Positions 30,708-40,343 of a stretch of 64,000 nucleotides of DNA are shown piece after piece. The DNA lies in assembly GCF_013410565.1 (NCBI RefSeq), contig NZ_JACCFO010000001.1:1922001-1986000 (forward strand). Reading direction: 5' to 3'. Source of the stretch: Streptomonospora nanhaiensis. Its GTDB lineage: Bacteria > Actinomycetota > Actinomycetes > Streptosporangiales > Streptosporangiaceae. The translations under genes were made by a program, and so were the position numbers. The notes beneath the pieces are model-generated. The model worked only from the letters and a program-made list of their open reading frames with translations, did no database searches and had not been told where the DNA came from. Within the stretch, counting starts at the first letter, position 1; every line of letters starts with the position of its first letter.

Positions 30708-31943
30708 ATGAGAATCCGCAGAGCCGGCGCCCTCGCCGGCACGGCCGCCCTCGCCCTCGCCGCCACGGCCTGCGGCGGCGGCGCGGACGGCGCCGGCCAG
30801 GACGAGGCGACGATGGTCATCTGGGCCGACCCCGAGCGCACGGAGGTCCTGCAGCCCTTCGCCGAGGAGTTCGGGTCGGCCAACGGCATCCGGGTCGAGG
30901 TGCGCGAGGTCGCCGTCGACACCATCCAGGCCGACTTCGTCACCGCGCACGAGTCGGGCACCGGCCCCGACGTGCTCGTGGGGGCCCACGACTGGATCGG
31001 CAACCTCGTGCGGAACGGCGCCATCGACCCCGTTGAGCTGCCCGAGGACCGGATCGCGGCCTTCGACGAGGCGGCGGTGGAGGCCGTCACCTACGACGGC
31101 CGGCTCTACGGCGTGCCCTACGCCATGGAGAACCTGGCGCTGATCCGCAACACCGACCTCGCCCCCGAGGCGCCGGAGTCCATCGAGGACATGGTCGAGA
31201 CCGGCACCCGGCTCAAGGCCGACGGCGAGGTCGAGGAGGCGCTGGGCCTGCAGGTCGGGCAGGTCGGCGACCCCTACCACATGCAGCCCTTCTACACCTC
31301 CGGCGGCGGCTACCTGTTCGGCGCCGACGACGAGGGCGGCTACGACCCCTCCGACCTCGGCGTGGGCACGCCGGAGTCGGTGGAGGCGTTCGAGCGGCTG
31401 GCCGAACTGGGCGAGGAGGGCCAGGGCGTCCTCAAGCGCTCCATCGACTCCGAGAACGTCGCCGGGCTGTTCGAGCGCGGCGAGACCCCCTACTTCATCA
31501 CCGGGCCGTGGTCGCTGGGCGCCGTCCAGGAGGCGGGGGTGCCCTACGACATCTCGCCGGTGCCCGGGTTCGAGGACGGCGAGGAGGCCAGCCCCTTCAT
31601 CACCGTGCAGGCGTTCTTCGTGGCCTCGGGCAGCTCCAACAAGGTCCTGGCCGAGGAGTTCGTCGCCAACTACGTCGCCGACCCCGAACTGGCCACCGCG
31701 CTGTATGAGGCCGACCCCCGCCCGCCCGCGCTCACCGAGGTCCTGGAGCAGGTCAGCGAGGACGACCCCGATGTCGGCAAGTTCATCGACGCCGGCGAGA
31801 ACGGCCAACCCATGCCCGCCATCCCCGAGATGAACGCGATCTGGGACCCCTTCGGCAAGGCCCAGGCCGCGGTGATCGGCGGCGAGGACCCCGAGCAGGC
31901 CGTCGAGACCGCGGCCGAGGCCATCCGAGACGAGATCGGCTGA
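30708..31943 (+). CDS. malE: Maltose/oligosaccharide ABC transporter substrate-binding lipoprotein
   Basis: 411 residues from ATG 30708, preceded by AAGGGAG. Lipoprotein signal: RIRR, a hydrophobic stretch, and lipobox ATAC with Cys22 as the lipidated residue. The mature protein is a family 1 solute-binding protein: VIWADPERTEVLQPFAEEF, VGAHDWIGNLVRNGAIDPVELP, VPYAMENLALIRN, YFITGPWSLGAVQEAGVPYDISPVPGF and IPEMNAIWDPFGKAQAAVI. These are MalE-type signatures of maltodextrin binding. It captures sugar outside the membrane for MalFG. Preceded by its own promoter with LacI-type operators, followed 4 nt later by malF. Confidence 0.92.
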   Translation: MRIRRAGALAGTAALALAATACGGGADGAGQDEATMVIWADPERTEVLQPFAEEFGSANGIRVEVREVAVDTIQADFVTAHESGTGPDVLVGAHDWIGNLVRNGAIDPVELPEDRIAAFDEAAVEAVTYDGRLYGVPYAMENLALIRNTDLAPEAPESIEDMVETGTRLKADGEVEEALGLQVGQVGDPYHMQPFYTSGGGYLFGADDEGGYDPSDLGVGTPESVEAFERLAELGEEGQGVLKRSIDSENVAGLFERGETPYFITGPWSLGAVQEAGVPYDISPVPGFEDGEEASPFITVQAFFVASGSSNKVLAEEFVANYVADPELATALYEADPRPPALTEVLEQVSEDDPDVGKFIDAGENGQPMPAIPEMNAIWDPFGKAQAAVIGGEDPEQAVETAAEAIRDEIG

Positions 31944-31946
31944 TCC

Positions 31947-33560
31947 GTGGTACAGGCACCCTCCGGCGCGGGCGGCCCCTCGCGGGCGCCCGCGCGCCCT
32001 CCGCTGCCCGGCGGCGCCCTGGCCCCGTCGGGGTCCATGGCCGGGCCGGCCGCCAAGATCGGCCTGCTCGGACTGGCCGCCGCCCTGGCACTGTGGGCGG
32101 TGTTCCCCCTCTACGCCGCCGGACAGTGGCTGGGCGTGGGCGTGGTCGCGGCCGCGACGGCGCTGATCTTCTACGTCTACCTGTCCCGGCGCACCGTCCC
32201 CGCCAAGTACCTGCTGCCCGGCACCCTGCTGCTGATCGCGTTCCAGATCGTGCCGGTCGTCTACACGCTGAGCACCTCGGTGACCAACTACAGCGACGGC
32301 CACCGGGGCACCAAGGAGCAGGCGATCGACCAGATCGAGGCGTCCTCGGTGGTGCGCACCGAGGACGCCGAGGAGTACACCCTGACGGTGGCCGCACGCG
32401 GGTCCGCGGCAACGGGTGAGCTGGTGTTCCTGCTGACGGCCCCCGACGGCACCGCCTACGCCGGCGACGCCGAGGGGCTGACCCCCCTGGAGGGCGCCGA
32501 GGTGGGGCCCACGGGACGCGTCACCGCCGCGCCGGGCTACACGGTGATACCGGCGGGCGAGGCCAACGCCCGCAGCGCGGAGATCACCGAGTTCGCGGTG
32601 CCCACCGGCGCGGGCACCGGAATCCGCTCCAGCGGGTTCACCTCGGCCTACGAGGGGCGCTCCACCCGCGTCTACGACTCCGGCTGCGACTGCGTGACCG
32701 ACACCGAGACCGGCCGGGTCTACGCCGCCGACGACGAGCGCGGCGCGTTCGTGGCCGGCAACGGCGACCGGCTGGCGCAGGGCTGGCAGGTCAACGTGGG
32801 CGCCGCCAACTTCGCGCGCTTCCTCACCGACCCGGTCACCGGGGCCTCGTTCTTCGGGATCCTGGCGTGGAACATCGCCTTCGCGGCGGTGAGCACCGCC
32901 GGGGTGTTCGCGGTGGGGCTGGGCGTGGCGCTGACCCTGCACACCCCGCGCCGGCTCGCCGGGCGCACCGCCTACCGGCTGCTGGTGGTGCTGCCCTACG
33001 CCATGCCGGCGTTCGCGATGTTCCTGCTGTGGCGGTCCATGTTCAACACCGACTTCGGGCTGGTCAACCGGCTGCTGGGCACCGACGTCGACTGGTTCGG
33101 CGAGCCGTGGGCGGCCCGGGCGGCGGTGCTGCTGATCAACGTCTGGATCGGCTTCCCCTACATGTTCCTGGTGGCCACCGGCGCGCTGCAGTCGATCCCG
33201 CGCGAACTGGTGCAGGCCGCCCGGATCGACGGCGCGGGCGCCTGGCAGGCGTTCCGCGCGATCACGCTGCCGCTGCTCATGGTGGCCATGGCGCCGATCC
33301 TGGTGGCGACCTTCGCCTACAACTTCAACAACTTCAACGCGGTGTGGCTGACGACCGCGGGCGGGCCGTTCCCGCCGGACAACCCGATGGCGGGGGCCAC
33401 CGACCTGCTCATCACCTACACCTACCGGCTGGCGTTCGGGGTGGGCGGCGCGCAGTACGGGTACGCGGCGGCGCTGTCGGTGTTCATCTTCCTGATCGTC
33501 ACGCTCATCTCCCTGGTCAGCCTGCGCAGGAGCGCCGCCCTGGAAGAGGTGCACCGCTGA
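31947..33560 (+). CDS. malF: Maltose/oligosaccharide ABC transporter permease MalF
   Basis: 537 residues from GTG 31947, 3 nt after the malE stop. About eight membrane helices: two or three near the N terminus, a ~170-residue extracytoplasmic loop after YTLSTSVTNYSDGH (the P2 loop of MalF), then the core permease domain. The EAA coupling loop reads RELVQAARIDGAGAWQAFRAITLP. The P2 loop has two closely spaced Cys (SGCDCVTD), unusual for the family. Partner of MalG; the stop and the malG ATG overlap (TGATG). No ATPase gene is found here, so a shared MsiK-type ATPase elsewhere is expected. Confidence 0.92.
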   Translation: MVQAPSGAGGPSRAPARPPLPGGALAPSGSMAGPAAKIGLLGLAAALALWAVFPLYAAGQWLGVGVVAAATALIFYVYLSRRTVPAKYLLPGTLLLIAFQIVPVVYTLSTSVTNYSDGHRGTKEQAIDQIEASSVVRTEDAEEYTLTVAARGSAATGELVFLLTAPDGTAYAGDAEGLTPLEGAEVGPTGRVTAAPGYTVIPAGEANARSAEITEFAVPTGAGTGIRSSGFTSAYEGRSTRVYDSGCDCVTDTETGRVYAADDERGAFVAGNGDRLAQGWQVNVGAANFARFLTDPVTGASFFGILAWNIAFAAVSTAGVFAVGLGVALTLHTPRRLAGRTAYRLLVVLPYAMPAFAMFLLWRSMFNTDFGLVNRLLGTDVDWFGEPWAARAAVLLINVWIGFPYMFLVATGALQSIPRELVQAARIDGAGAWQAFRAITLPLLMVAMAPILVATFAYNFNNFNAVWLTTAGGPFPPDNPMAGATDLLITYTYRLAFGVGGAQYGYAAALSVFIFLIVTLISLVSLRRSAALEEVHR

Positions 33561-34444
33561 TGGCCCGCACAACCCCCCGCCCCTCCCCCGCCCGGCGCGC
33601 CGCGGCGTGGGTGGGCCGCGACGGCTGGCGCCACCTGGTCATGGCGGTGGTGCTGGTCTTCGCGCTGTTCCCGATCCTGTTCGTGGTCTCGGCGGCGCTC
33701 AACCCGTTGGGAACGCTGAGCAGCTCGCACCTGGTGCCGCGGTCGGTGAGCGCGGACAACCTGGTCGAACTGCTCACCCAAACACGGTTCGGCGCCTGGT
33801 ACGCCAACTCGCTGCTGATCGCGCTGGCCAACGCCGCGGCCACGGTGCTGCTGTCGGCGATGGCGGCCTACGTGTTCAGCCGGTTCCGCTTCGCCGGGCG
33901 GCGGCCAGGCCTGTACGGGCTGCTCCTGGTGCAGATGTTCCCGCAGTTCCTGGCGATCGTGGCGATCTACCTGATGTTCAGCTTCGTCGGCGACCACTGG
34001 CCGCAGGTCGGGTTCAACACCCGCACCGGGCTCCTGCTGGTCTACCTGGGCGGGGCGCTCAGCGTGAACACCTGGCTGATGAAGGGGTTCTTCGACACGG
34101 TGCCCCGGGAGCTGGACGAGTCGGCGCAGGTGGACGGCGCCTCGCACGCCCAGACGTTCTTCCGGGTCCTGCTGCCGCTGGTCACGCCGGTGCTGGCGGT
34201 GGTGGGCCTGCTGGTGTTCATCTCCACGGTCAACGAGTTCCTGATCGCCAGCGTGTTCCTGCGCGACCCGGGCGCCAAGACGGTGGCGGTGGGGCTGTAC
34301 GGGATGGTGGCCGACCAGCGCGACGCCAACTTCGGGATGTTCTCGGCGGGCACCCTGCTGCTCGCGGTGCCCGTGCTGGCGGTGTTCTGGTACCTCCAGC
34401 GCTACATCGTGTCGGGCCTGACCACGGGCGCGGTCAAGGGCTGA
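33560..34444 (+). CDS. malG: Maltose/oligosaccharide ABC transporter permease MalG
   Basis: 294 residues from ATG 33560, overlapping the malF stop by one nt (TGATG). Six membrane helices, with the EAA loop RELDESAQVDGASHAQTFFRVLLPLVTPVLAV and NTRTGLLLVYLGGALSVNTWLMKGFFDTVP before it, as in MalG proteins. Forms the membrane channel with MalF. The end VSGLTTGAVKG is the conserved MalG C terminus that contacts the ATPase. The long in-frame extension upstream (to 32867) lies inside malF and is not coding. Last gene of the locus; HxlR follows on the other strand. Confidence 0.93.
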   Translation: MARTTPRPSPARRAAAWVGRDGWRHLVMAVVLVFALFPILFVVSAALNPLGTLSSSHLVPRSVSADNLVELLTQTRFGAWYANSLLIALANAAATVLLSAMAAYVFSRFRFAGRRPGLYGLLLVQMFPQFLAIVAIYLMFSFVGDHWPQVGFNTRTGLLLVYLGGALSVNTWLMKGFFDTVPRELDESAQVDGASHAQTFFRVLLPLVTPVLAVVGLLVFISTVNEFLIASVFLRDPGAKTVAVGLYGMVADQRDANFGMFSAGTLLLAVPVLAVFWYLQRYIVSGLTTGAVKG

Positions 34445-34490
34445 GCCGGCGCCGGGCGCGGCCGGGGACGCTCCGGCGGCCCGGCCGCCC

Positions 34491-35006
34491 TCAATCGGCC
34501 AGGGGCGTGAGCAGGCGCCGCGGGACGGTGAGGCGGCGGCTGACCCGGTTGTCGCTGGCGGGTGCGGCGGGGCCGTTGTCCATCTCGACGTCGGGCGCCG
34601 CGACAGGCGTGCCGCACTGCGGGCACAGGCCGTGGGGGTCCAGGCCGGTGCCGCAGGCGGCGTGCCGGAAGACCCGGCGCGGCCCGCCCTCCGACAGGTG
34701 CGCCTCGCCCCACTGCGACATCGCGTACAGCATCGGCCACAGGGTCACGCCCAGGTCGGTGAGGACGTACTCGTCGCGGGGGGGCTGCTCGCTGTAGCGG
34801 CGGCGCCGGAGGATGCCGCGCTCCACCAGGGTGCGCAGCCGGTCGGTGAGGACGGCGCGCGGGACCCCCAGGTGCTCGGCGAAGTCGGCGAACCGGCGGA
34901 CGCCGAAGAAGGCGTCGCGCAGGATCAGCACCGTCCAGCGCTCGCCGATCAGCTCCAGCACGCGGGCGATGGAGCAGTTCTGGTCGGCGTAGTCCTTGGG
35001 CAGCAC
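34491..35006 (-). CDS. HxlR-family transcriptional regulator
   Basis: 171 residues from GTG 35006. The winged-helix HxlR domain covers about 5-105: DQNCSIARVLELIGERWTVLILRDAFFGVRRFADFAEHLGVPRAVLTDRLRTLVERGILRR, with the conserved Cys11 that senses stress in some members, and EYVLTDLGVTLWPML. A C-terminal zinc-ribbon-like part, ACGTGLDPHGLCPQCGTP, follows. It is divergent from an MFS exporter gene. The intergenic region holds two GTTCA-N5-TGAAC palindromes, likely its binding sites, so it probably controls itself and the exporter. Inducer unknown. Confidence 0.9.
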   Translation of the reverse strand: MLPKDYADQNCSIARVLELIGERWTVLILRDAFFGVRRFADFAEHLGVPRAVLTDRLRTLVERGILRRRRYSEQPPRDEYVLTDLGVTLWPMLYAMSQWGEAHLSEGGPRRVFRHAACGTGLDPHGLCPQCGTPVAAPDVEMDNGPAAPASDNRVSRRLTVPRRLLTPLAD

Positions 35007-35024
35007 GGCCCCACCCTACCCAGA

Positions 35025-35085
35025 GTTCAGTGAATGAACCAATCCTGCTAGGCTTCGCGGCGATCAATCGGTTCAATCAATGAAC
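35025..35085. promoter_or_regulatory. Two HxlR-type operators between hxlR and the MFS gene
   Basis: GTTCAGTGAATGAAC (35025-35039) and GTTCAATCAATGAAC (35071-35085), the same GTTCA-N5-TGAAC inverted repeat twice, 46 bp apart. A TAGGCT -10-like box for the MFS gene is between them (35048-35053). Confidence 0.75.
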
Positions 35086-35100
35086 CCAACGGGAGACGTG

Positions 35101-36516
35101 GTGTCCGAGACCGCTCCACCGACCGCCGCCGCGGCCGCCCCGCCGGCGCCCGCGCGGGCCGAGGCCGTGCGCGCCCTGGCCGTGGCCTGCCTGGGCACGC
35201 TGCTGATCATGATGTGCTACCCCATGCCGATGCTGAACCTGGCCGAACTGGCGGGCGACCTGGGGGCCGGTCCCAGCGCCACCACCTGGCTGATCAGCGC
35301 GATCAGCCTCGGCCTGGGCGTGGCGCTGCTCCCGGCCGGCTCGCTGGCCGACAACCGCGGGCGCAAGGCCGTGTTCACCGGCGGCATGGCCCTCGTCGCC
35401 GCGGGGACCCTGGCCGCCGGCCTGGCCGCGGGCGCGGGCGTCTTCATCGCCGGGCGGGTGGTGCAGGGCGTGGGCGGGGCCGCGGTGCTGGCCACGGCCC
35501 TGGCCATCGTCGCCCACGCCAGTCCCACCCCGCGCGAGCGCGTGCGCGGTGCCGCCGCGTGGGGCGCGGCCATGAGCTGCGGACTCGCGCTGGGCCCCCT
35601 GGTCGTGGGCGTCAACGACCTCCTGGGCCCCTGGCGGGCCGCCTACGTGGTCATCGCCCTCGCCGCGGCCGTCGTGGCCGTGCTCGGCGCCGTGTGGCTG
35701 ACCGAGTCGCGGGCCGCCCGCCCCCGCCCGCTGGACGTGCCCGGCGCGGTGCTGGCCATGGTCGCCACCGGCGCGCTGATGGCGCTGCTGTCGCTGCGCG
35801 GCGCCTCGTGGTCCTCGGCGCTGCCCGTGGTGCTGGGGGTGGCGTCGGTGGCGGGCGCGGTGCTGTTCGTGGTCGCCGAGCGGCGCTCCCCGGACCCGCT
35901 GCTGCCGCTGGAGGCCTTCCGCCGCCCGCCGTTCCTCGCCTCGGTGTCGGCCGCCGGGATCACCGGGTTCGCCTCCGTGGGCCTGCTCAGCTACACTCCC
36001 GCCGTCTTGCAGGGCGTGCTGGGCATGGGCGTGCTGGAGACCGCGCTGTACTTCCTGGCGTGGTCGGGGACCTCGGCCGTCGTCGCGGTGGCCACGCCGC
36101 GGCTGCTGGGCGGTGTGGCGCCCGCGCGCCAGGTCGCCGTGAGCCTGGTGATGAGCGCCGTGGGCCAGGGCCTGCTGGTGCTGCTGGCCCCGGGCGCCTC
36201 GCCCCTGTGGGTGCTGCCGGGCCTGGTGGTGGCGGGGATCGGCACCGGGCTGGGCGGGCCCAACCTGGGCCGGCTGGCCGTGGAGACCGCTCCGGAGGGC
36301 CGCAGCGCGCTGGGGTCGGGGGTCTCCAACACCGCCCGCTACCTGGGCAGCACCGCCGGCCTGCCGCTGACGATCGTGGTGGTGGGGCTGGGCGGCGCCG
36401 GACCGGTCGGCATGGCGGCCGGGCTGCACTACGCGGTCCTGGGCAGCGCGGTGCTGGCGGTGGCCGGCGCCGCGCTGGTGGCGGGGCTGGCCGGGCGGCG
36501 CGCGGCGGCGGTCTGA
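35101..36516 (+). CDS. MFS transporter (DHA2-type drug exporter)
   Basis: 471 residues from GTG 35101, which has GGGAG 5 nt upstream; the ATG at 35080 lies within the second operator palindrome and has no SD. Fourteen hydrophobic segments are suggested. Motif A between helices 2 and 3 reads GSLADNRGRKAVFTGG, motif C-like GAAMSCGLALGPLVVG marks the antiporter class, and GRVVQGVGGAAVLATALAIV is typical of EmrB/QacA relatives. It would export drugs or metabolites with proton exchange. Divergent HxlR regulator with paired operators between them. A strong hairpin separates it from convergent lepA. Confidence 0.9.
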   Translation: MSETAPPTAAAAAPPAPARAEAVRALAVACLGTLLIMMCYPMPMLNLAELAGDLGAGPSATTWLISAISLGLGVALLPAGSLADNRGRKAVFTGGMALVAAGTLAAGLAAGAGVFIAGRVVQGVGGAAVLATALAIVAHASPTPRERVRGAAAWGAAMSCGLALGPLVVGVNDLLGPWRAAYVVIALAAAVVAVLGAVWLTESRAARPRPLDVPGAVLAMVATGALMALLSLRGASWSSALPVVLGVASVAGAVLFVVAERRSPDPLLPLEAFRRPPFLASVSAAGITGFASVGLLSYTPAVLQGVLGMGVLETALYFLAWSGTSAVVAVATPRLLGGVAPARQVAVSLVMSAVGQGLLVLLAPGASPLWVLPGLVVAGIGTGLGGPNLGRLAVETAPEGRSALGSGVSNTARYLGSTAGLPLTIVVVGLGGAGPVGMAAGLHYAVLGSAVLAVAGAALVAGLAGRRAAAV

Positions 36517-36540
36517 CCAGCGGGGTTCTGACCGCCGCGG

Positions 36541-36573
36541 CCGCGCCGGGCGGGGGCCGCCCGCCCGGCGCGG
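36541..36573. terminator. Bidirectional hairpin between the MFS gene and lepA
   Basis: Perfect 14-bp GC stem (36541-36554 with 36560-36573) and a 5-nt loop between convergent genes. No T tract. Confidence 0.75.
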
Positions 36574-36577
36574 CGCC

Positions 36578-38416
36578 TCAGCGCTTCTTGGCGTCCTTGT
36601 CGGAGTCGTCGGTGGACAGCGCCGAGATGAACGCCTCCTGCGGGACCTCGACCCGGCCCACCATCTTCATCCGCTTCTTGCCCTCCTTCTGCTTCTCCAG
36701 CAGCTTGCGCTTGCGGCTGATGTCGCCGCCGTAGCACTTGGAGAGCACGTCCTTGCGGATGGCGCGGATGTTCTCGCGGGCGATCACCCGCGAGCCGATG
36801 GCGGCCTGCACCGGGACCTCGAACTGCTGGCGCGGGATCAGCTCGCGCAGCTTCTTGGTCATCTCGACACCGTAGGAGTAGGCCTTGTCGCGGTGCACGA
36901 TCGCCGAGAACGCGTCGACGGTCTCGCCCTGGAGCAGGATGTCGACCTTGACGAGGTCGGCGGCCTGCTCGCCGGAGGGCTCGTAGTCCAGGGAGGCGTA
37001 GCCCTTGGTGCGCGACTTGAGCTGGTCGAAGAAGTCGAAGACGATCTCGGCCAGCGGCAGGGTGTAGCGCATCTCGACGCGGTCCTCGGACAGGTAGTCC
37101 ATGCCCTGCAGCGAGCCGCGCCGCGCCTGGCACAGCTCCATGATCTGGCCGACGTAGTCGGCGGGGGCCAGCAGCGTGCCCTTGACGACCGGCTCGTGCA
37201 CCTCGGCGATCTTGCCCTCGGGGAACTCGCTGGGGTTGGTGACCCGGTGCTCGGTGCCGTCCTCCATGACCACGCGGTAGACCACGTTGGGCGCGGTGGA
37301 GATCAGATCGAGGTCGAACTCGCGCTCCAGGCGGGCGCGGGTGATCTCCAGGTGCAGCAGGCCCAGGAACCCGCAGCGGAAGCCGAACCCCAGGGCGGCG
37401 GAGGTCTCGGGCTCGAACACCAGGGCGGCGTCGTTGAGCTGCAGCTTCTCCAGGGCGTCGCGCAGCACCGGGTAGTCGGTGCCCTCGATCGGGTACAGCC
37501 CCGAGAACACCATCGGCTTGGGGTCCTGGTAGCCCGGCAGCATGTCGCTGGCCGTGCGCCCGGCCGAGGTGATGGTGTCGCCGACCTTGGACTGGCGGAC
37601 GTCCTTGACGCCGGTGATGATGTAGCCGACCTCGCCCACGCCCAGCCCCTCGACCTTGGTGGGCTCGGGCGAGATGACCCCGACCTCCAGCATCTCGTGG
37701 GTGGCGCGGGTGGACATCATCTGGATGCGCTCGCGGGTGTCGAGCCGGCCGTCGACCACCCGGACGTAGGTGACCACGCCCCGGTAGGTGTCGTAGACGG
37801 AGTCGAAGATCAGCGCGCGGGCGGGGGCGTCGGCGTCGCCCTGGGGCGGGGGCACCTGCCGCACGATCTCGTTGAGCAGCTCCTCGACCCCCACGCCGGT
37901 CTTGGCGCTGACCTTGAGCACGTCGGAGGGCTCGCAGCCGATGATCCCGGCCAGTTCGGCGGCGTACTTCTCGGGCTGGGCGGCCGGCAGGTCGATCTTG
38001 TTGAGCACCGGGATGATGGCGAGGTCGTGCTCCAGCGCCATGTACAGGTTGGCCAGGGTCTGGGCCTCGATGCCCTGGGCGGCGTCGACGAGCAGGATGG
38101 CGCCCTCGCAGGCGGCCAGGGAGCGCGACACCTCGTAGCTGAAGTCGACGTGGCCGGGGGTGTCGATGAGGTTGAGGACGTAGGTGACGTCGTCCAGGGC
38201 GGTGTAGGGCAGCCGCACCGCCTGGGACTTGATGGTGATGCCGCGTTCGCGCTCGATGTCCATGCGGTCGAGGTACTGGGCGCGCATCTGGCGGTCCTCG
38301 ACCACCCCGGTCAGCTGGAGCATCCGGTCGGCCAGCGTCGACTTGCCATGGTCGATGTGCGCGATGATGCAGAAGTTGCGGATCAGCGCGGGATCGGTCC
38401 GGTTCGGCTGTGGCAC
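36578..38416 (-). CDS. lepA: Elongation factor 4 (LepA), ribosome back-translocating GTPase
   Basis: 612 residues from GTG 38416, with AAGGAG 4-5 nt upstream; the open frame beyond it to 39952 is non-coding. G1 [15 protein letters not shown]2 [16 protein letters not shown]3 DTPGHVDF, G4 NKIDLPAA. Domains II-V and the LepA-specific C-terminal domain end in [14 protein letters not shown]. Motifs such as [14 protein letters not shown] and [21 protein letters not shown]-like residues are typical. LepA acts on ribosomes in initiation and assembly. It lies next to rpsT, the usual actinobacterial lepA-rpsT neighbourhood, but divergent here with one gene between. Confidence 0.96.
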   Translation of the reverse strand: MPQPNRTDPALIRNFCIIAHIDHGKSTLADRMLQLTGVVEDRQMRAQYLDRMDIERERGITIKSQAVRLPYTALDDVTYVLNLIDTPGHVDFSYEVSRSLAACEGAILLVDAAQGIEAQTLANLYMALEHDLAIIPVLNKIDLPAAQPEKYAAELAGIIGCEPSDVLKVSAKTGVGVEELLNEIVRQVPPPQGDADAPARALIFDSVYDTYRGVVTYVRVVDGRLDTRERIQMMSTRATHEMLEVGVISPEPTKVEGLGVGEVGYIITGVKDVRQSKVGDTITSAGRTASDMLPGYQDPKPMVFSGLYPIEGTDYPVLRDALEKLQLNDAALVFEPETSAALGFGFRCGFLGLLHLEITRARLEREFDLDLISTAPNVVYRVVMEDGTEHRVTNPSEFPEGKIAEVHEPVVKGTLLAPADYVGQIMELCQARRGSLQGMDYLSEDRVEMRYTLPLAEIVFDFFDQLKSRTKGYASLDYEPSGEQAADLVKVDILLQGETVDAFSAIVHRDKAYSYGVEMTKKLRELIPRQQFEVPVQAAIGSRVIARENIRAIRKDVLSKCYGGDISRKRKLLEKQKEGKKRMKMVGRVEVPQEAFISALSTDDSDKDAKKR

Positions 38417-38605
38417 CGTGCTCCTTGCTCGCGGAAAAAGGCCGGCGGGGCGTGGACGCCGGCCGCGGCGGCGCGGCCGAGCGTGGGGGTGCCGCCATGA
38501 TCCCACTTGTCGTGGGGAGCCGGATCGCGCCGGTGCGCGGGCGCGGTCGGCGGGCCACAATGGGTCCGGCGGCAGTATCAGGTTATGTGAGATCGGGAGA
38601 CGCTC

Positions 38606-39613
38606 GTGAAGTGGTTTCTGCAGCGGGTGCTCGCGGCGGTGGCGGCCGTGGCGGTGGTGGCGGCCGGCGGCGCGGTGGTGCTCCGCATGCAGTACTCCGG
38701 CGAACCCGAGGAGTGGGCGGTCTCCGACGGCACCAACGCGCTGTGGATGGGCCACGCCTGGGTCGACGGCCGCAAGGGCGCCGACGAGCTGGCCGAGCTG
38801 GCGCCGCGCATCACCCGGGGCGGGATCCGCGACGTCTACGTCCACGTCGGCCCGCTCGACTACGACGGCCGGCTCGACCCCGCCAAGCACCCCGAACTGG
38901 ACTCCTTCCTGGACCTGATGGCCGAGCGCCTGCCCGACGTCCGGGTGTCGGCGTGGGTGGGCCAGCGCGTCGAGGAGGGGCAGCTGGACCTGCTCGACGA
39001 CGCCACGCGGGCGCGGGTGGTCGAGGCGGCCGACGCGATGGTGGCGGCCGGGTTCGACGGCGTGCACTACAACTTCGAGCCGGTGCCCAACAACGACCCC
39101 GGGTTCGTCTCGCTGCTGGAGGAGACCCGCGCGGCGCTGCCCGAGGACGTGCTGCTGTCGAGCTCGGTGCCCAAGATCGAGCCGCTGGGCGGGCTGGCCT
39201 TCACGCTGGGGCTGTTCCTGAGCAAGGACCCGTTCTGGTCGAGCGGGTACCTGGAGCGGGTGGCCGAGCACCTGGACCAGGTGGCGGTGATGGCCTACGA
39301 CACGGGCATGCCCACCGAGGGCCTCTACGGCGGGATGGTCGCGCGCCAGACCCGCCTGGCGGTGGACGCGGTGCCCGAGGACGTCCACCTGCTGATGGGG
39401 GTGCCCGCCTACCCCGACGACCACTCCACGCGCAACCCCGAGGCCGAGACCACGCAGACCTCGGTGCGGGCGATCCGCGTGGGGCTGTCGGACGCGGCGC
39501 AGCGGCGCGAGCGGTTCGGCACGGCGCTCTACGTCGACTTCACGGCGACCGACGACCAGTGGCGGGCCTACCTGGAGGGCTGGGCGCGGCCGCAGGAGGC
39601 CGAGGCGGGGTAG
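38606..39613 (+). CDS. Membrane-anchored GH18/GH85-like TIM-barrel protein
   Basis: 335 residues from GTG 38606 with GGGAGACG upstream. One N-terminal helix (about 8-27) acts as anchor or signal. The rest looks like a beta/alpha barrel: [33 protein letters not shown], then [21 protein letters not shown], the place of the GH18 DxxDxDxE motif. Here it is D-x-x-H-x-N-x-E: the Glu is kept, the two inner Asp are replaced by His and Asn. An N-x-E pair is what GH85 endoglycosidases use. Later conserved parts are [14 protein letters not shown] and [12 protein letters not shown]. The substrate is unknown. Divergent from lepA. Confidence 0.65.
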   Translation: MKWFLQRVLAAVAAVAVVAAGGAVVLRMQYSGEPEEWAVSDGTNALWMGHAWVDGRKGADELAELAPRITRGGIRDVYVHVGPLDYDGRLDPAKHPELDSFLDLMAERLPDVRVSAWVGQRVEEGQLDLLDDATRARVVEAADAMVAAGFDGVHYNFEPVPNNDPGFVSLLEETRAALPEDVLLSSSVPKIEPLGGLAFTLGLFLSKDPFWSSGYLERVAEHLDQVAVMAYDTGMPTEGLYGGMVARQTRLAVDAVPEDVHLLMGVPAYPDDHSTRNPEAETTQTSVRAIRVGLSDAAQRRERFGTALYVDFTATDDQWRAYLEGWARPQEAEAG

Positions 39614-39806
39614 CGGCCCGAGCACTCGGGGCGGCGGGGCATAATGGTAGTCCCGTGTCTCGGACGTTCCACGTTCGGTTTTGAGCCCTTCGGACTCACA
39701 CACCTGGCGTCGGCGGGCGAGGACCGGCCCCATTCGCGGAACGGCTGCCCGCAGACGGGGCCCCTGCCGCCGACGCGCCCAAGTAGTTACTGGAGCACGT
39801 TTTCGC

Positions 39807-40076
39807 ATGGCGAACATCAAGTCGCAGAAGAAGCGCATCAAGCAGAACGAGCGTCGGCGCCTGCGCAACCAGTCGGTGCGCTCGTCGCTGAAGACGGCCG
39901 TCCGCAAGTTCCGCGAGGCTGCCGAGGCCGGGGACGTCGAGCAGGCCACCACCCTGCAGCGCGCCGCCGCGCGTCAGCTGGACGTCGCCGCGAGCAAGGG
40001 CGTCATCCACAAGAACCAGGCCGCCAACCGCAAGAGCGCCATCGCCAAGCGGCTGGACAAGCTGCAGAAGGCCTGA
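39807..40076 (+). CDS. rpsT: 30S ribosomal protein S20
   Basis: 89 residues, the full length for S20. It starts [21 protein letters not shown] and is strongly basic and helical, with [15 protein letters not shown] and [24 protein letters not shown]20 binds 16S rRNA early in 30S assembly. The ATG at 39807 has GGAG 11 nt upstream. A promoter region of about 190 bp precedes it, including an AT-richer stretch near 39640-39690, which suggests an individually transcribed gene. Two hairpins follow the stop codon (40100-40152), the second forming the terminator. Confidence 0.97.
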   Translation: MANIKSQKKRIKQNERRRLRNQSVRSSLKTAVRKFREAAEAGDVEQATTLQRAAARQLDVAASKGVIHKNQAANRKSAIAKRLDKLQKA

Positions 40077-40099
40077 CACCCAGGCCAGGCAACGGTTTT

Positions 40100-40152
40100 C
40101 CGGGACCAGGTCCCGGGCGGAGCCGCTCCCGCGCCGCGGGGGCGGCTCCGCC
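40100..40152 (+). terminator. Terminator region after rpsT (two hairpins)
   Basis: A first hairpin CCGGGACC-A-GGTCCCGG (40100-40116) and a second with perfect 11-bp arms GGCGGAGCCGC / GCGGCTCCGCC (40116-40126, 40142-40152) followed by GTTTC. Confidence 0.75.
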
Positions 40153-40343
40153 GTTTCCCGGCGCGGGCGCCCGCAGCGGCGGCCGCCACCGGCCGGTCCC
40201 GCACCGCGTCGGTCCGCGCGGACACACGACCGGGCAACCCGATCATGGGGCCGCCGCGGCGGCCGATCCGAACGGCGGCCCGCGCGGGCGCCCGGCCGAT
40301 ATCCGCTCCCCCTGTGCCGCGCGGGAACACTAGCGTGGGTCGG

